A stretch of DNA of 64,000 nt, taken from Companilactobacillus heilongjiangensis (GTDB lineage Bacteria > Bacillota > Bacilli > Lactobacillales > Lactobacillaceae). Under the pieces are notes generated by a model. The model was given only the letters and a program-made list of their open reading frames with translations. It was not told the DNA's origin and made no database searches. The stretch is from positions 868,001 through 932,000 of the forward strand of contig NZ_CP012559.1 of NCBI RefSeq assembly GCF_000831645.3. The letters are read 5' to 3'. Of this stretch, positions 8,007 to 15,796 are shown piece after piece (the stretch's first letter is position 1; each line of letters opens with the position of its first letter). Position numbers and translations under genes: made by a program.

Positions 8007-9203
8007 TTATTTTCTATCTGTGTCGATCATTCCAAAAGTAAGAACGGCGATACCGATAACTAGAGCCAAGATGAAGTAGAAGAAAATCATCGTTGTGTTG
8101 ATTCCAATGCCCAATGAGAAACCAATTAGGTAAGGTCCAATAGTAGCTCCGATACGACCAATTGCTTGAGTGAAACCAATACCCATACCACGTAATTCAA
8201 TTGGATATTGTGTTGGTGTTAGGGCAATCATAATTCCCCAAGCACCAAGTGTGAAGAATGATAATAGACAACCACTGATAAGAACCATTGCTTCAGTTTG
8301 GGCTGTACCAAAGAGGAATGCACCAATGATTGTACCAATAATATAGATTGCCAAAACTTTTTTACGACTAAGTTTACCCATCAAGTAGGCAGCTAGGAAG
8401 TAACCAAGTAATTGTGCAAAACTGGTGATAAAGGTGTACAAGAAACTCCGTGAAATTGACAAGTTACGTTGGATCAAAATACTTGGCAACCATAGGAATA
8501 GTCCATAATAAACGAACATGATTACGAACCAAAGGATACTCAAGCAAAGTGTTGAACGACGAAATTCTGGTGACCAGATTTGTTTCATCGCAATACGTAG
8601 ATTCAATTTATCGTTTTTAACATTAGTTTCTTCAGGTAAGTGGTGACGTAGTACTAGTGTGTATAACGCCGTTACAGAAGTGATGATAACAGTGAATTTC
8701 CAACCGTAAGCAGGCATTACTAGTGTGGCTAATAGGGATGCGAAGATCCAACTAATAGCCCAGAAACTGTCGACCAAAATTAGCATTCTAGAACGTTTAT
8801 TCCCCGAGAATGAGTCTGCAATAATAGTTGATGCTACTGGTAATTCTCCCCCAAGACCAATACCAGTAATGAAACGAATCAGTAGAAATTGGTTAACGTC
8901 AGTAGTTAAAGCCAATAGTAAATTACTGATTGAGAAAACTAGTAGCGTAACCATCATGATGTTTTTCTTACCAAAACGGTCAGCTAAATATCCGAATAGG
9001 AAAGCACCAATCATCATACCAACAGTTGTGATCGAACCGACCAAACCGATTTGACTGGCACTTAAACTCCATTCTTGCTTAATCAATGGCATGATAAATG
9101 ATAATAATGCTACATCAGCAGCATCGAATAACCAAGCAGTCCCAATAACCATTAATAACTTGAGGCCGCCTTTTTGTGTAGTTTCGATTTTTTGTGAATC
9201 CAA
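8007..9203 (-). CDS. niaP: Niacin MFS transporter, NiaP-like
   Basis: A 398-residue, 12-helix major facilitator. The sequence runs closely parallel to Bacillus NiaP: WLFDAADVALLSFI at the start, the loop GYLADRFGKKN, FITGIGLGGELPVAST, then YYGLFLWLPS and SFFTLGAWGI. NiaP imports nicotinate/nicotinamide for NAD synthesis. The start is TTG 9203 behind GGAGGT. The gene lies directly downstream of an NrtR-type regulator on the same strand, and a 17-bp palindrome (9247-9263) sits in its promoter region, as expected for NrtR control. It is separated from nrtR by that gene's terminator. Confidence 0.85.
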   Translation of the reverse strand: MDSQKIETTQKGGLKLLMVIGTAWLFDAADVALLSFIMPLIKQEWSLSASQIGLVGSITTVGMMIGAFLFGYLADRFGKKNIMMVTLLVFSISNLLLALTTDVNQFLLIRFITGIGLGGELPVASTIIADSFSGNKRSRMLILVDSFWAISWIFASLLATLVMPAYGWKFTVIITSVTALYTLVLRHHLPEETNVKNDKLNLRIAMKQIWSPEFRRSTLCLSILWFVIMFVYYGLFLWLPSILIQRNLSISRSFLYTFITSFAQLLGYFLAAYLMGKLSRKKVLAIYIIGTIIGAFLFGTAQTEAMVLISGCLLSFFTLGAWGIMIALTPTQYPIELRGMGIGFTQAIGRIGATIGPYLIGFSLGIGINTTMIFFYFILALVIGIAVLTFGMIDTDRK

Positions 9204-9246
9204 AACTTACCTCCATAATTTATATAAAATATTACTATTTTTATTA

Positions 9247-9263
9247 AAGGTAAAAGTTACCTT
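9247..9263 (-). promoter_or_regulatory. Palindromic operator, probable NrtR site
   Basis: AAGGTAA-AAG-TTACCTT is a perfect 7-3-7 inverted repeat upstream of niaP, between the nrtR terminator and the niaP ribosome binding site. Its position and symmetry fit a dimeric repressor, and NrtR is encoded next door. Confidence 0.7.
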
Positions 9264-9272
9264 AAATAGCAT

Positions 9273-9297
9273 AAAAAAAGACTACCATTAGTCTTTT
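9273..9297 (-). terminator. Terminator of nrtR
   Basis: Stem AAAAGACTA / TAGTCTTTT (9276-9284 / 9289-9297) with loop CCAT. Read on the minus strand it ends in a run of T, directly after nrtR. Confidence 0.8.
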
Positions 9298-9311
9298 AAG
9301 AGGTCAAATTA

Positions 9312-10067
9312 TCAAACTAGTTTGTAGAGTTTAGCTGGACGACCACTCTTACCATGCTCCATACCAATTTCAGTGAAGAGGTGGGAGTGAGTCTTCCGGA
9401 AGTTAGAGTTATCAATGTTTGTAGAGGGTTCTTTCCAAAAAGTAGCATAAACTTCACGTGCCTGTTTGAGGGTAAAACTGTCGCCTAGAATCAATAAAAT
9501 TGTTGGTAAATAATCTAGACGATTAGTAATTCTGTGGAAAGCCAAACGTAGAATTAAGGCGTGATCAGCAGCCAAATGGTTGCTATCATGGGATTCTTCG
9601 ATATTGTTATAAAATTCACTTTCCGATATTTTGTCACTTAGAGTTCTGAAATGAACATTCTGATAAGACAATGAGTATTGTTCAGGCAAGTAGTCGACAC
9701 TAAACCATTCAGCGTCTTTGGCACCATATCCAGCAGTCAAATCAGGCATTGAAGGTAAGTATGTCATGTAAGTTAAGGCAATTTCACGATGATCACTAAT
9801 CCGTTGAACATTACTGAAAGTAGCCAGTTGTTCGGTGTAAAAGTCAGGTAATTCAATGCCAATTTTTTCTCGAATCAAGCGTAAAGAAGCATCTTCCGCA
9901 TTTTCATCGGCACGCAGGATAGTTGCCGGTAGACCCCAACGGTCGGCGTCATTGCCAAGAGAGTTTTTGACCAATAGGACTAAAACTTGTTTGGATTTAG
10001 GATTGAAACTCCAAATAATATTAACAACATTGATGATCAGTTTGTTATCTGAATTTATTTCCGACAT
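9312..10067 (-). CDS. nrtR: NrtR family Nudix-related transcriptional regulator
   Basis: About 251 residues in two parts. The N-terminal Nudix-like domain (NVVNIIWSFNPKSKQVLVLLV, then DASLRLIREKIGIELP, where a catalytic Nudix box would need REXXEE and is degenerate) binds ADP-ribose or related NAD metabolites. The C-terminal winged helix has TLKQAREVYATFWKEP and NFRKTHSHLF. NrtR proteins repress niacin transport and NAD salvage genes, which agrees with niaP directly downstream and the palindrome at 9247-9263. Start choice: an ATG at 10079 abuts the GAGG site with no spacing, so ATG 10067 is preferred. R1 copy B lies just upstream in the same orientation. Confidence 0.85.
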   Translation of the reverse strand: MSEINSDNKLIINVVNIIWSFNPKSKQVLVLLVKNSLGNDADRWGLPATILRADENAEDASLRLIREKIGIELPDFYTEQLATFSNVQRISDHREIALTYMTYLPSMPDLTAGYGAKDAEWFSVDYLPEQYSLSYQNVHFRTLSDKISESEFYNNIEESHDSNHLAADHALILRLAFHRITNRLDYLPTILLILGDSFTLKQAREVYATFWKEPSTNIDNSNFRKTHSHLFTEIGMEHGKSGRPAKLYKLV

Positions 10068-10101
10068 ATTAAATGACATCCTCTAATCATTATTATTCTA
10101 A

Positions 10102-10282
10102 AACGTCTCCAGGGATAAGAATATTTACCTGCTATGCGGACCGGTCCGAGCCAAAGGGCGGTCTCGAACCTCGGTTTGAAGCCTTGCAAAAACCGCAAGT
10201 CTCCAAACTCGCCCGGTGGTGTAATGGCTAAAGCCATAACGCCACACCCACAGCGGGTAAATATTCTTATCCCTTCCGACTA
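10102..10282 (-). repeat. R1 structured repeat, copy B
   Basis: Reads 5' to 3' on the minus strand. The outer stem is 19 perfect base pairs (10111-10129 with 10256-10274), different in sequence from copies A, C, D and G. P2 is ATGGCT/AGCCAT at its tip, where copy C has ACGGCT/AGCCGT. Outside the stem, GTC-GGA faces GGA-GAC, possible tandem G-A pairs closed by GTC/GAC. Its 3' end is about 35 bases before the nrtR start. With copy C it forms a head-to-head pair separated by 257 bp without a recognisable gene. Confidence 0.85.
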
Positions 10283-10539
10283 ATTGATTTTTTCTATTTC
10301 AAATTTTTCCACCAGCCGAAGGCTAGTTTATTTTTACTCTGATATTTATATAAGATATTGGGCTAATCGTTTGATAAATAGATATGGACAATAAAAAGAT
10401 AATCATATTTTGAGTTGAACGAGTAATGATATTCGTCATTAAAAATTGATTGTTGATGTTGATTTACTTGAATTAGGGTAAATTACTATCTTAAAATCAT
10501 AACTTAAAATATAAGCTGTTATTTATTCAAAAAATACTC

Positions 10540-10725
10540 TAGCCGGAGGTTGTTGGTGAGACGGTAGTCTGCAGTGGAGGTGGCGTTACGGCTTTAGCCG
10601 TTACACCACAGGGCGACTTTGGAGACTTACCGGTCTTTGGTAAGGCTTCAAAGCGAGAGGCGAGACCTTGGCTCGACTCGGTCCTCAGTGCAGAACTACC
10701 GTTTCACCAACAACCGGAGGCGGCC
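10540..10725 (+). repeat. R1 structured repeat, copy C
   Basis: The outer stem has 21 bp (GGTTGTTGGTGA... with ...CACCAACAACC, continuing through ACGGTAGT/ACTACCGT) with a single G-T pair, flanked by GCC-GGA / GGA-GGC. P2 tip ACGGCT/AGCCGT; P3 CTTTGGAG...CTTCAAAG with CTTACC/GGTAAG; P4 has the short loop ACCTTGG. Ends TAG and GGCGGCC. It lies upstream of the WxL gene on the same strand. Confidence 0.85.
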
Positions 10726-10936
10726 CACACCCCTATTATAATTTACTTTTCGTACACTAACAGTCTAATATTTGATTCTCATCCAGATTGATTCTATAAC
10801 TTGCAGTGTGGAGATTGAAAAATCTTCATAGATGGCCATAGGGGTCATTCCTGAGAGCCTTGGATGATGGGGCTGTCTTAAATAATAGGCTCTGATTCAT
10901 ATCGATAAAATAATATCGGATATGGAGGAGAATATA
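10726..10936 (+). other. Probable 5' leader of the WxL gene
   Basis: 211 bases without a gene between R1 copy C and the WxL start. An inverted repeat AGAGCC (10854-10859) / GGCTCT (10888-10893) could form a leader hairpin. The ribosome binding site GGAGGAG is at 10924-10930. I see no clear promoter or known riboswitch motif. Confidence 0.35.
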
Positions 10937-11548
10937 ATGAAACAACTTTTAAAAAATAGTTTATTAATAGGTGGAGCAATTTTAGGCATAGTTTCAGTCG
11001 GTGCTGGTGGTTATGTTGCTAAGGCTGATACAACCACGCCAACTACCTCGACGACGCCAGAAACGGCAACAACTACAATTACACCAGGAACTATAACAAT
11101 TAAATCTGCACCAAGCATTGCATTTGGTACAGTTGCATCAAGTGCTGACGATGCAAGTTACGCATCAACCAGTTTCTCAAGTGGGTTACAAATCGCTAAC
11201 CCTGGTGAACCAACTGGTTGGACGGTTTCACTATCGGATACACCATTTACTGATGGAACGACCGGTGGAGCTACTTTGAAAGGTGCAAGCTTATCATTGG
11301 CCGATTCCACTACAGCTCCTGTTAAAGCTGACGATGCCGATAACGTTTCAACGTTGCCTACATTTACAGCTTCAACACCAGTCTCTAGTGCTCCAGTAAC
11401 AATTTTGAACGCTGCGGCTGGTACAGGTGTTGGTTCATTCACAACTACTTATGGTAGCGGCGATGCCACATTAAAGGTACCTGCTGGTAATATCGGTGGT
11501 TCATATACATCTGATTTGTCTTGGACATTATCTAATGCACCAGCCTAA
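10937..11548 (+). CDS. WxL domain surface protein
   Basis: A 203-residue secreted protein. The signal peptide is MKQLLKNSLLIGGAILGIVSV... ending near AKA-DT, followed by a Thr/Pro-rich linker (about residues 30-55) and a WxL domain with the two hallmark motifs GWTVSLS (mid-protein) and LSWTLSNAP at the extreme C-terminus. WxL domains bind peptidoglycan non-covalently and display proteins on the cell surface. The next gene encodes a WxL-interacting membrane protein, the usual partner. Start ATG 10937 is six bases after GGAGGAG; an ATG at 10922 is inside that site. Confidence 0.92.
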   Translation: MKQLLKNSLLIGGAILGIVSVGAGGYVAKADTTTPTTSTTPETATTTITPGTITIKSAPSIAFGTVASSADDASYASTSFSSGLQIANPGEPTGWTVSLSDTPFTDGTTGGATLKGASLSLADSTTAPVKADDADNVSTLPTFTASTPVSSAPVTILNAAAGTGVGSFTTTYGSGDATLKVPAGNIGGSYTSDLSWTLSNAPA

Positions 11549-11560
11549 AAATTGAATCGA

Positions 11561-11597
11561 AGAGAGGTATATTAAATCAATATGCTTCTCTTTTTTT
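11561..11597 (+). terminator. Intercistronic terminator/attenuator
   Basis: AGAGAGGTATATT (11561-11573) pairs with AATATGCTTCTCT (11579-11591), two G-T pairs, then seven T. It lies between the WxL gene and its partner, so the partner probably receives reduced read-through. Confidence 0.75.
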
Positions 11598-11612
11598 CGA
11601 AGAGGTAATATT

Positions 11613-12656
11613 ATGAAAAAATATCTGATAATTATTTTAACATTAATAGCAAGTGTTCTATTGGCTTTTACTTTTGATAATAAACCAGTCGATGCCGCCA
11701 CTCCAAACGGCGTCAATTATAGTATTTCTCCAGAGTTGCCCAGTAATCAAATTTCTAAAAATATCGGTTACTATGATTTGAAAGTTACTCCGGGTCAAAA
11801 GGAAACCATTAAATTTAAAATTAATAATAGCGACAGTAAAGATCATACGTACAAGGTCTCAGTTAACCGTGCTGCCACTGATATCAATGGTGTGATCGAT
11901 TATAACGACCACGGTATAGCTCCAGACAGTGATCTACAATACAATATTGAAAAACTTGTGACTTATCCCAAAGAAGTAAGCGTGTCAGCCAATTCATCCA
12001 AAGATATTTCAATTGAATTGACCGCTCCCAAAGGCAATTTCTCAGGTGAATTATTAGGTGGTATTTTTGTTCAGGAAAATAATCAGATTAATAATAATCA
12101 AAAATTACCTAAAGGTGTCACTCTAAGGAATCAATATAATTATGTTTTGGGATTACAGTTACAACAAAACACTGATCCAGTTAAGCCTGACTTGAAATTT
12201 GTCAAGGTTTTCGAAACTGACAATAATGGTCAAGTCTCCGTTGATGCAGAAATGGACAATGATGTTCCAACTTTGGAAAAGAAAGTTTCCGTTGACGCTA
12301 AGGTTACACCGCAAAATAGTTCAAAAATCATTTTGAAATCTAATAAGAAAGCTATGTCAATGGCTCCAAATAGCGATTTCTACTATCCAGTTAACGTTAA
12401 TACAGTGACCGGACCAAGTAAGAATAAACGATTAAAACCAGGCAAATACACAATGTATTTGAGTGTTAAAGCTAATAATGGCAAAAACCATTGGAACTTG
12501 AAACGTAATTTTGTTGTAACTAAGAAACAGATTGCTAAGATTAATCACAAGAATCCAAACCGTTCAAAGGATCTCTGGATTATCCTTGGTGCTATTGTTG
12601 CCTTAGTCGCAATTGCCGGGTTTGTTATCAAACGTTATCGTAAAAATCGCAGATAG
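11613..12656 (+). CDS. WxL-interacting protein (DUF916/DUF3324)
   Basis: A 347-residue protein with a signal peptide (cleavage near VDA-ATP), two immunoglobulin-like lobes (DUF916 with YSISPELPSNQISKNIGYYD; DUF3324 from about residue 165), a C-terminal transmembrane helix (about 318-340, LWIILGAIVALVAIAGFVI) and a basic cytoplasmic tail KRYRKNRR. Such proteins anchor partner WxL proteins at the membrane and form surface complexes, and may bind host matrix. The start ATG 11613 has AGAGG upstream. The pair is the minimal form of larger WxL clusters. Confidence 0.92.
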   Translation: MKKYLIIILTLIASVLLAFTFDNKPVDAATPNGVNYSISPELPSNQISKNIGYYDLKVTPGQKETIKFKINNSDSKDHTYKVSVNRAATDINGVIDYNDHGIAPDSDLQYNIEKLVTYPKEVSVSANSSKDISIELTAPKGNFSGELLGGIFVQENNQINNNQKLPKGVTLRNQYNYVLGLQLQQNTDPVKPDLKFVKVFETDNNGQVSVDAEMDNDVPTLEKKVSVDAKVTPQNSSKIILKSNKKAMSMAPNSDFYYPVNVNTVTGPSKNKRLKPGKYTMYLSVKANNGKNHWNLKRNFVVTKKQIAKINHKNPNRSKDLWIILGAIVALVAIAGFVIKRYRKNRR

Positions 12657-12666
12657 GTTTGTTGGG

Positions 12667-12848
12667 GGCCGTCTCCAGAGCTGATAGTATTCATCTGCTG
12701 CGCGGAACGGTCCGAGCCAAAGGGCGGTCTCGAACCTCGGTTGAAGCCTTACCAAAAAACGGTAAGGCTTCAACACGCCCGGTGGTGTAATGGCTAAAGC
12801 CATAACGCCACTTTCGCTACTGATGAATACTATCAGCTCTTCCAACTA
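12667..12848 (-). repeat. R1 structured repeat, copy D
   Basis: Reads 5' to 3' on the minus strand. The outer stem is 19 perfect base pairs (12677-12695 / 12822-12840) and is the sister of copy I. One T-A pair in D is G-C in I, a compensatory double change. P3 is unusually regular, 14 uninterrupted pairs (GTTGAAGCCTTACC / GGTAAGGCTTCAAC). Its 3' end is 11 bases after the stop codon of the convergent WxL-interacting gene. Confidence 0.85.
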
Positions 12849-12883
12849 ATTTATCTTTTAATGGATGGGTACTCATCTCAACA

Positions 12884-12936
12884 AAAATAAGCTTTCAGTT
12901 CACTTGAATGGATGAAGTGAATTGAAAGCTTATTTT
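12884..12936. terminator. Bidirectional terminator
   Basis: A long stem (AAAATAAGCTTTCA...TTCACTT with AAGTGAA...TGAAAGCTTATTTT, one mismatch) between R1 copy D and the convergent SMR gene. Confidence 0.8.
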
Positions 12937-13004
12937 CGTTGTGTTTAAGCTCTAATATCTGAGTATATTAAGGCCTAAACCAAATAATTAACCAAGCAGT
13001 GGAA

Positions 13005-13316
13005 TTAAAAAACGTTGATCAATACAGTGCCAGAGACAACCAAAACAAGGCCGGCGATTGATTGTATTGAAATGGATTCGTGGTAAAAAACTATTCCAGC
13101 AACAGTTACGAGTACTAATCCCACACTACCCCAAGTGGCATATGTCAAACTCAGTGGTAATCGTTTCAAAACGTGTGAGAGTACGAAGAGACAGATAAAA
13201 TATGATGTTAAGGTTCCTAATGTGGGCCAAAGATTTGTAAACCCATCTGTCTTTTTTAAAAGTGAAGTCCCTAAAACTTCAAAACCGATTGACACTAACA
13301 GCAGTATGTAATTCAT
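13005..13316 (-). CDS. SMR family multidrug/quaternary ammonium efflux protein
   Basis: A 103-residue, four-helix small multidrug resistance protein, acting as a dimer in the membrane and exchanging protons for cationic compounds. Helix 1 holds the essential glutamate (MNYILLLVSIGFEVLGTSLLK, Glu-13); helix 3 shows TYATWGSVGLVLVTVAG and helix 4 AGLVLVVSGTVLINVF. The start is ATG 13316, with GGGGAA upstream; an earlier in-frame ATG at 13352 lacks a site. It is single here, whereas some SMR pumps are encoded as pairs, so a homodimer is likely. It could also be a guanidinium exporter (Gdx), which the sequence alone does not exclude. Confidence 0.88.
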   Translation of the reverse strand: MNYILLLVSIGFEVLGTSLLKKTDGFTNLWPTLGTLTSYFICLFVLSHVLKRLPLSLTYATWGSVGLVLVTVAGIVFYHESISIQSIAGLVLVVSGTVLINVF

Positions 13317-13523
13317 AGGCTTTTCCCCGTTAAAATTTTCTTTCAATATCATACCTGATTTTTATTAAAATGACACTATTGTTACTCAAATGAAATGATT
13401 TTAAAATCAATTTGAAATAAACGACTGATTCATATTTTTTTATACTAGAAAGCTAATTGACAGTTTGATTAAAATAGATTAATTTTTACTAATGTTTGAA
13501 CAGGTAAAGATAGGGAGAATTTA

Positions 13524-14228
13524 ATGTTCGAAAATGATTTAGCTATTTTTAAAATCCAAATTCGGATTGCTCTGAAAGAAAGATTTTACTTTATTTATAC
13601 GCTGATAGTGCCAATCATAATGGTTTTTCTTAATAAAACTGAAGACTTTCAAGACAACGAGGCACTGTACATTTATTGGTCATATATCGTTGTGACAACT
13701 GTTTTCAACGGCTTTTTGATCAATCTAATTCGTTTGCGGGAAGGCGGCTTCTTTAAAACCTTAACGTATTTAATCGGCTCGCGACATTCAATTGTGTTAG
13801 CTAATTTATTAGTTCAATTCTTAATAATTCAATTAGAAATTTTTCTATTCAATTTGTTTGTCACGCTACTAATCACTCATATTTCGGCAATAACATTTTT
13901 GTATGGCTTCTTAGTTTCGTTTTTAGCGACACTGTTGTGTTCAGCGATGATGTCAGGATTATTGTTGTTGAAATTGAAACAAGAGTTCTTCAATCTTTTG
14001 ATTAGTGGTTTCTTTATTATCGGTATTATTTTATTGGGACTGCGTCCACACGGATTATTGAATTATATTTTGACGATGGTCAACCCATTTCAGCTGATTT
14101 TTGGACTGTATAATCTGCACTGCAGTTCACTCCATGAAGGGATTTTTCTGGGGGTAATTACCATCGGATATTTAGTAATGGGAGGAATGATTTTTAAAGG
14201 AATTTCCATTAAAAGTCATTTGAATTAA
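13524..14228 (+). CDS. ABC-2 type transporter permease
   Basis: A 234-residue protein with about six hydrophobic segments (starting YFIYTLIVPIIMVFLN) and the layout of ABC-2 exporter permeases: cytoplasmic N-terminus, first helix, long hydrophobic middle and last helix IFLGVITIGYLVMGGMIF. It ends exactly one base before the ATP-binding gene begins, so they form one exporter. Such small ABC-2 pairs often export peptides, lipids or drugs. The substrate is unknown, but the operon continues with a secreted nuclease. Confidence 0.8.
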   Translation: MFENDLAIFKIQIRIALKERFYFIYTLIVPIIMVFLNKTEDFQDNEALYIYWSYIVVTTVFNGFLINLIRLREGGFFKTLTYLIGSRHSIVLANLLVQFLIIQLEIFLFNLFVTLLITHISAITFLYGFLVSFLATLLCSAMMSGLLLLKLKQEFFNLLISGFFIIGIILLGLRPHGLLNYILTMVNPFQLIFGLYNLHCSSLHEGIFLGVITIGYLVMGGMIFKGISIKSHLN

Positions 14229-14843
14229 ATGAAAATAGAGAATTTTAATTATAAGTATAAAAAAGATTTTTTATTTGAAAATGTTAATTTCTATTTTGAG
14301 GATTGTCAGTTAAACTTTGTCTTAGGGGAAAAAGGTATTGGCAAGACGACTTTGTTAGATAAAATTGCTGAAAATAAGCGTAACAATAGTTTTATCGGTT
14401 TCCCCAGTTTTAAAAAGATTGCTTATTTGGCACAAGATAATGACTTTCGAGTAGGATTGACCGTCTTGGAAATATTATCTTTTATTCGACAATTAAATAA
14501 AATTTTGGACTTAGAAATTCCTGAACCAATCCGTAATTTACTACATAGGCACTTCAATGATTTGACTGAAAATGAGCGGAAGTTACTTCTGATCTATATG
14601 AATTTGATGGTTGATAAAGAATTGTATTTGTTCGATGAGCCAGAGGTGGGAATTGATCTCGCCGAATCACAGACTATGTTTAGCTGGTTACGTGAACTGA
14701 GTGAGGAAATGAATAAAACTGTGATTGTGACGACTAATAAGTTGGATAATATTTGTGATATTGATAATGTTAATTACATTAAAAATTCACGTGAAATTAT
14801 CGCTGATAATTATTTGAAAATTAAATCACGAATGGCATTTTAG
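14229..14843 (+). CDS. ABC transporter ATP-binding protein, divergent
   Basis: A short (204 aa) ATPase partner of the preceding permease. Walker A reads GEKGIGKTT (about residues 34-42), Walker B is LYLFDEPEVGID, and the switch region is VIVTTN in place of the usual V-T-H, so the histidine is missing. The signature motif, normally LSGGQ, is LTENERKLL and hardly recognisable. ATP binding is likely, but hydrolysis may be weak or depend on another subunit. It begins right after the permease stop (TAAATG). Confidence 0.82.
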   Translation: MKIENFNYKYKKDFLFENVNFYFEDCQLNFVLGEKGIGKTTLLDKIAENKRNNSFIGFPSFKKIAYLAQDNDFRVGLTVLEILSFIRQLNKILDLEIPEPIRNLLHRHFNDLTENERKLLLIYMNLMVDKELYLFDEPEVGIDLAESQTMFSWLRELSEEMNKTVIVTTNKLDNICDIDNVNYIKNSREIIADNYLKIKSRMAF

Positions 14844-14855
14844 GGGGAAATAAAT

Positions 14856-15683
14856 TTGCGAAAGAATATTTTACTGTTATTACTGACACCACTACTTTTG
14901 GCGGGATGTTCCACGACTTCAGGCCAGGCTACCTCTGCTACACCGACTGTGAAACAATCGGAATTAACAGCAAAACAGATTAGTGAATGGACTTATAAGT
15001 CGGGTGAAAAGTCGGTTAAAGTTCTTAATAATGACAAACCTTCAAACATTAAGAAAACTGATTTTGACCAGTCACATATTGATTACAGTGGACTTGATAA
15101 TTTGAATCGGACGAAAACTGCCACAGCCTATTTAACACGCAATAATCTAGGTAGATCCAACACTAGGACAGAACAAACATGGCGTCCAACAGGTTGGCAT
15201 AATGAACCTAAATATGTTGACGGTACAAGGGTAATTCCTCAGAATCGTGGGCATTTGATTGCTTATACAATGACTTTTAATTTGAATAAATCTGGTCAAA
15301 CACAGCAAGGGGAACTCGGTAGTATCGATAATCCTTACAATTTGTTCACTCAAACGGAGTTTTCAAATCAGAAGACGATGACCCAAGTGGAACAACAGGT
15401 TAGGGATGCTTTGGCTCAGAATAAGAAAGTGATTTATAAAGTAACTCCGATTTTTCGTGGTCAGGAATTGATGGCTCGTGGTGTGTGGGTTCAAGCTCTT
15501 TCAACTGATGGAAGTCTGAAGTTCAACCGCTATTTGTGGAATGTTCAGGATAAAGTGAATTTTGACTATGCGACTGGCCGTTCAAAGGTTGACCGTGATT
15601 TGAAGGTTCCGGCTGTATCTAATAGTCATCAGAAGTATTATCATCACTACAAGAAACAGCGTAATTATCACCACAATAGTTAA
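14856..15683 (+). CDS. DNA/RNA non-specific endonuclease, lipoprotein
   Basis: A 275-residue exported nuclease. The N-terminus is a lipoprotein signal (KNILLLLLTPLLLAGCS, lipobox LLAGC, Cys-18), so it should be anchored on the outer face of the membrane. The catalytic region reads IPQNRGHLIAYTMTF, the DRGH-type beta-beta-alpha metal motif with Asn in the first position (NRGH), then NPYNLFTQTEFSNQKTMTQVE with the metal-binding asparagines, as in the EndA/NucA family. The tail is His/Tyr/Lys rich. The start is TTG 14856 behind GGGGGAAA. It lies 12 bases after the ABC ATPase gene, probably in the same operon. Likely roles are scavenging of extracellular DNA or DNA uptake. Confidence 0.87.
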   Translation: MRKNILLLLLTPLLLAGCSTTSGQATSATPTVKQSELTAKQISEWTYKSGEKSVKVLNNDKPSNIKKTDFDQSHIDYSGLDNLNRTKTATAYLTRNNLGRSNTRTEQTWRPTGWHNEPKYVDGTRVIPQNRGHLIAYTMTFNLNKSGQTQQGELGSIDNPYNLFTQTEFSNQKTMTQVEQQVRDALAQNKKVIYKVTPIFRGQELMARGVWVQALSTDGSLKFNRYLWNVQDKVNFDYATGRSKVDRDLKVPAVSNSHQKYYHHYKKQRNYHHNS

Positions 15684-15733
15684 ATTGGTTTCATGTCGTT
15701 TCAATATTAAGTAGAAATAGAAAATCCAAACAG

Positions 15734-15774
15734 AAAAGGTTGATGCCGTTAAAATAAACAGCATCAACCTTTTT
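15734..15774. terminator. Bidirectional terminator
   Basis: Stem AAAAGGTTGATGC (15734-15746) / GCATCAACCTTTT (15761-15773) between the convergent nuclease and alcohol dehydrogenase genes. Confidence 0.85.
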
Positions 15775-15796
15775 ATGTATAAATATTTATATTTAA

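Noticed and set aside
10055-10237. Open frame of 60 codons on the minus strand across R1 copy B
   Set aside because: It follows the palindromic core of R1, and similar peptides (for example ALAITPPG and ETALWLGP) appear in frames at 12603-12845 and 47873-48067 only because the repeat is conserved. Some copies lack the frame and no consistent ribosome binding site exists.
12603-12845. Open frame of 80 codons over R1 copy D
   Set aside because: Overlaps the end of the WxL-interacting gene and R1. Conservation is at the RNA/DNA pairing level, not the codon level.
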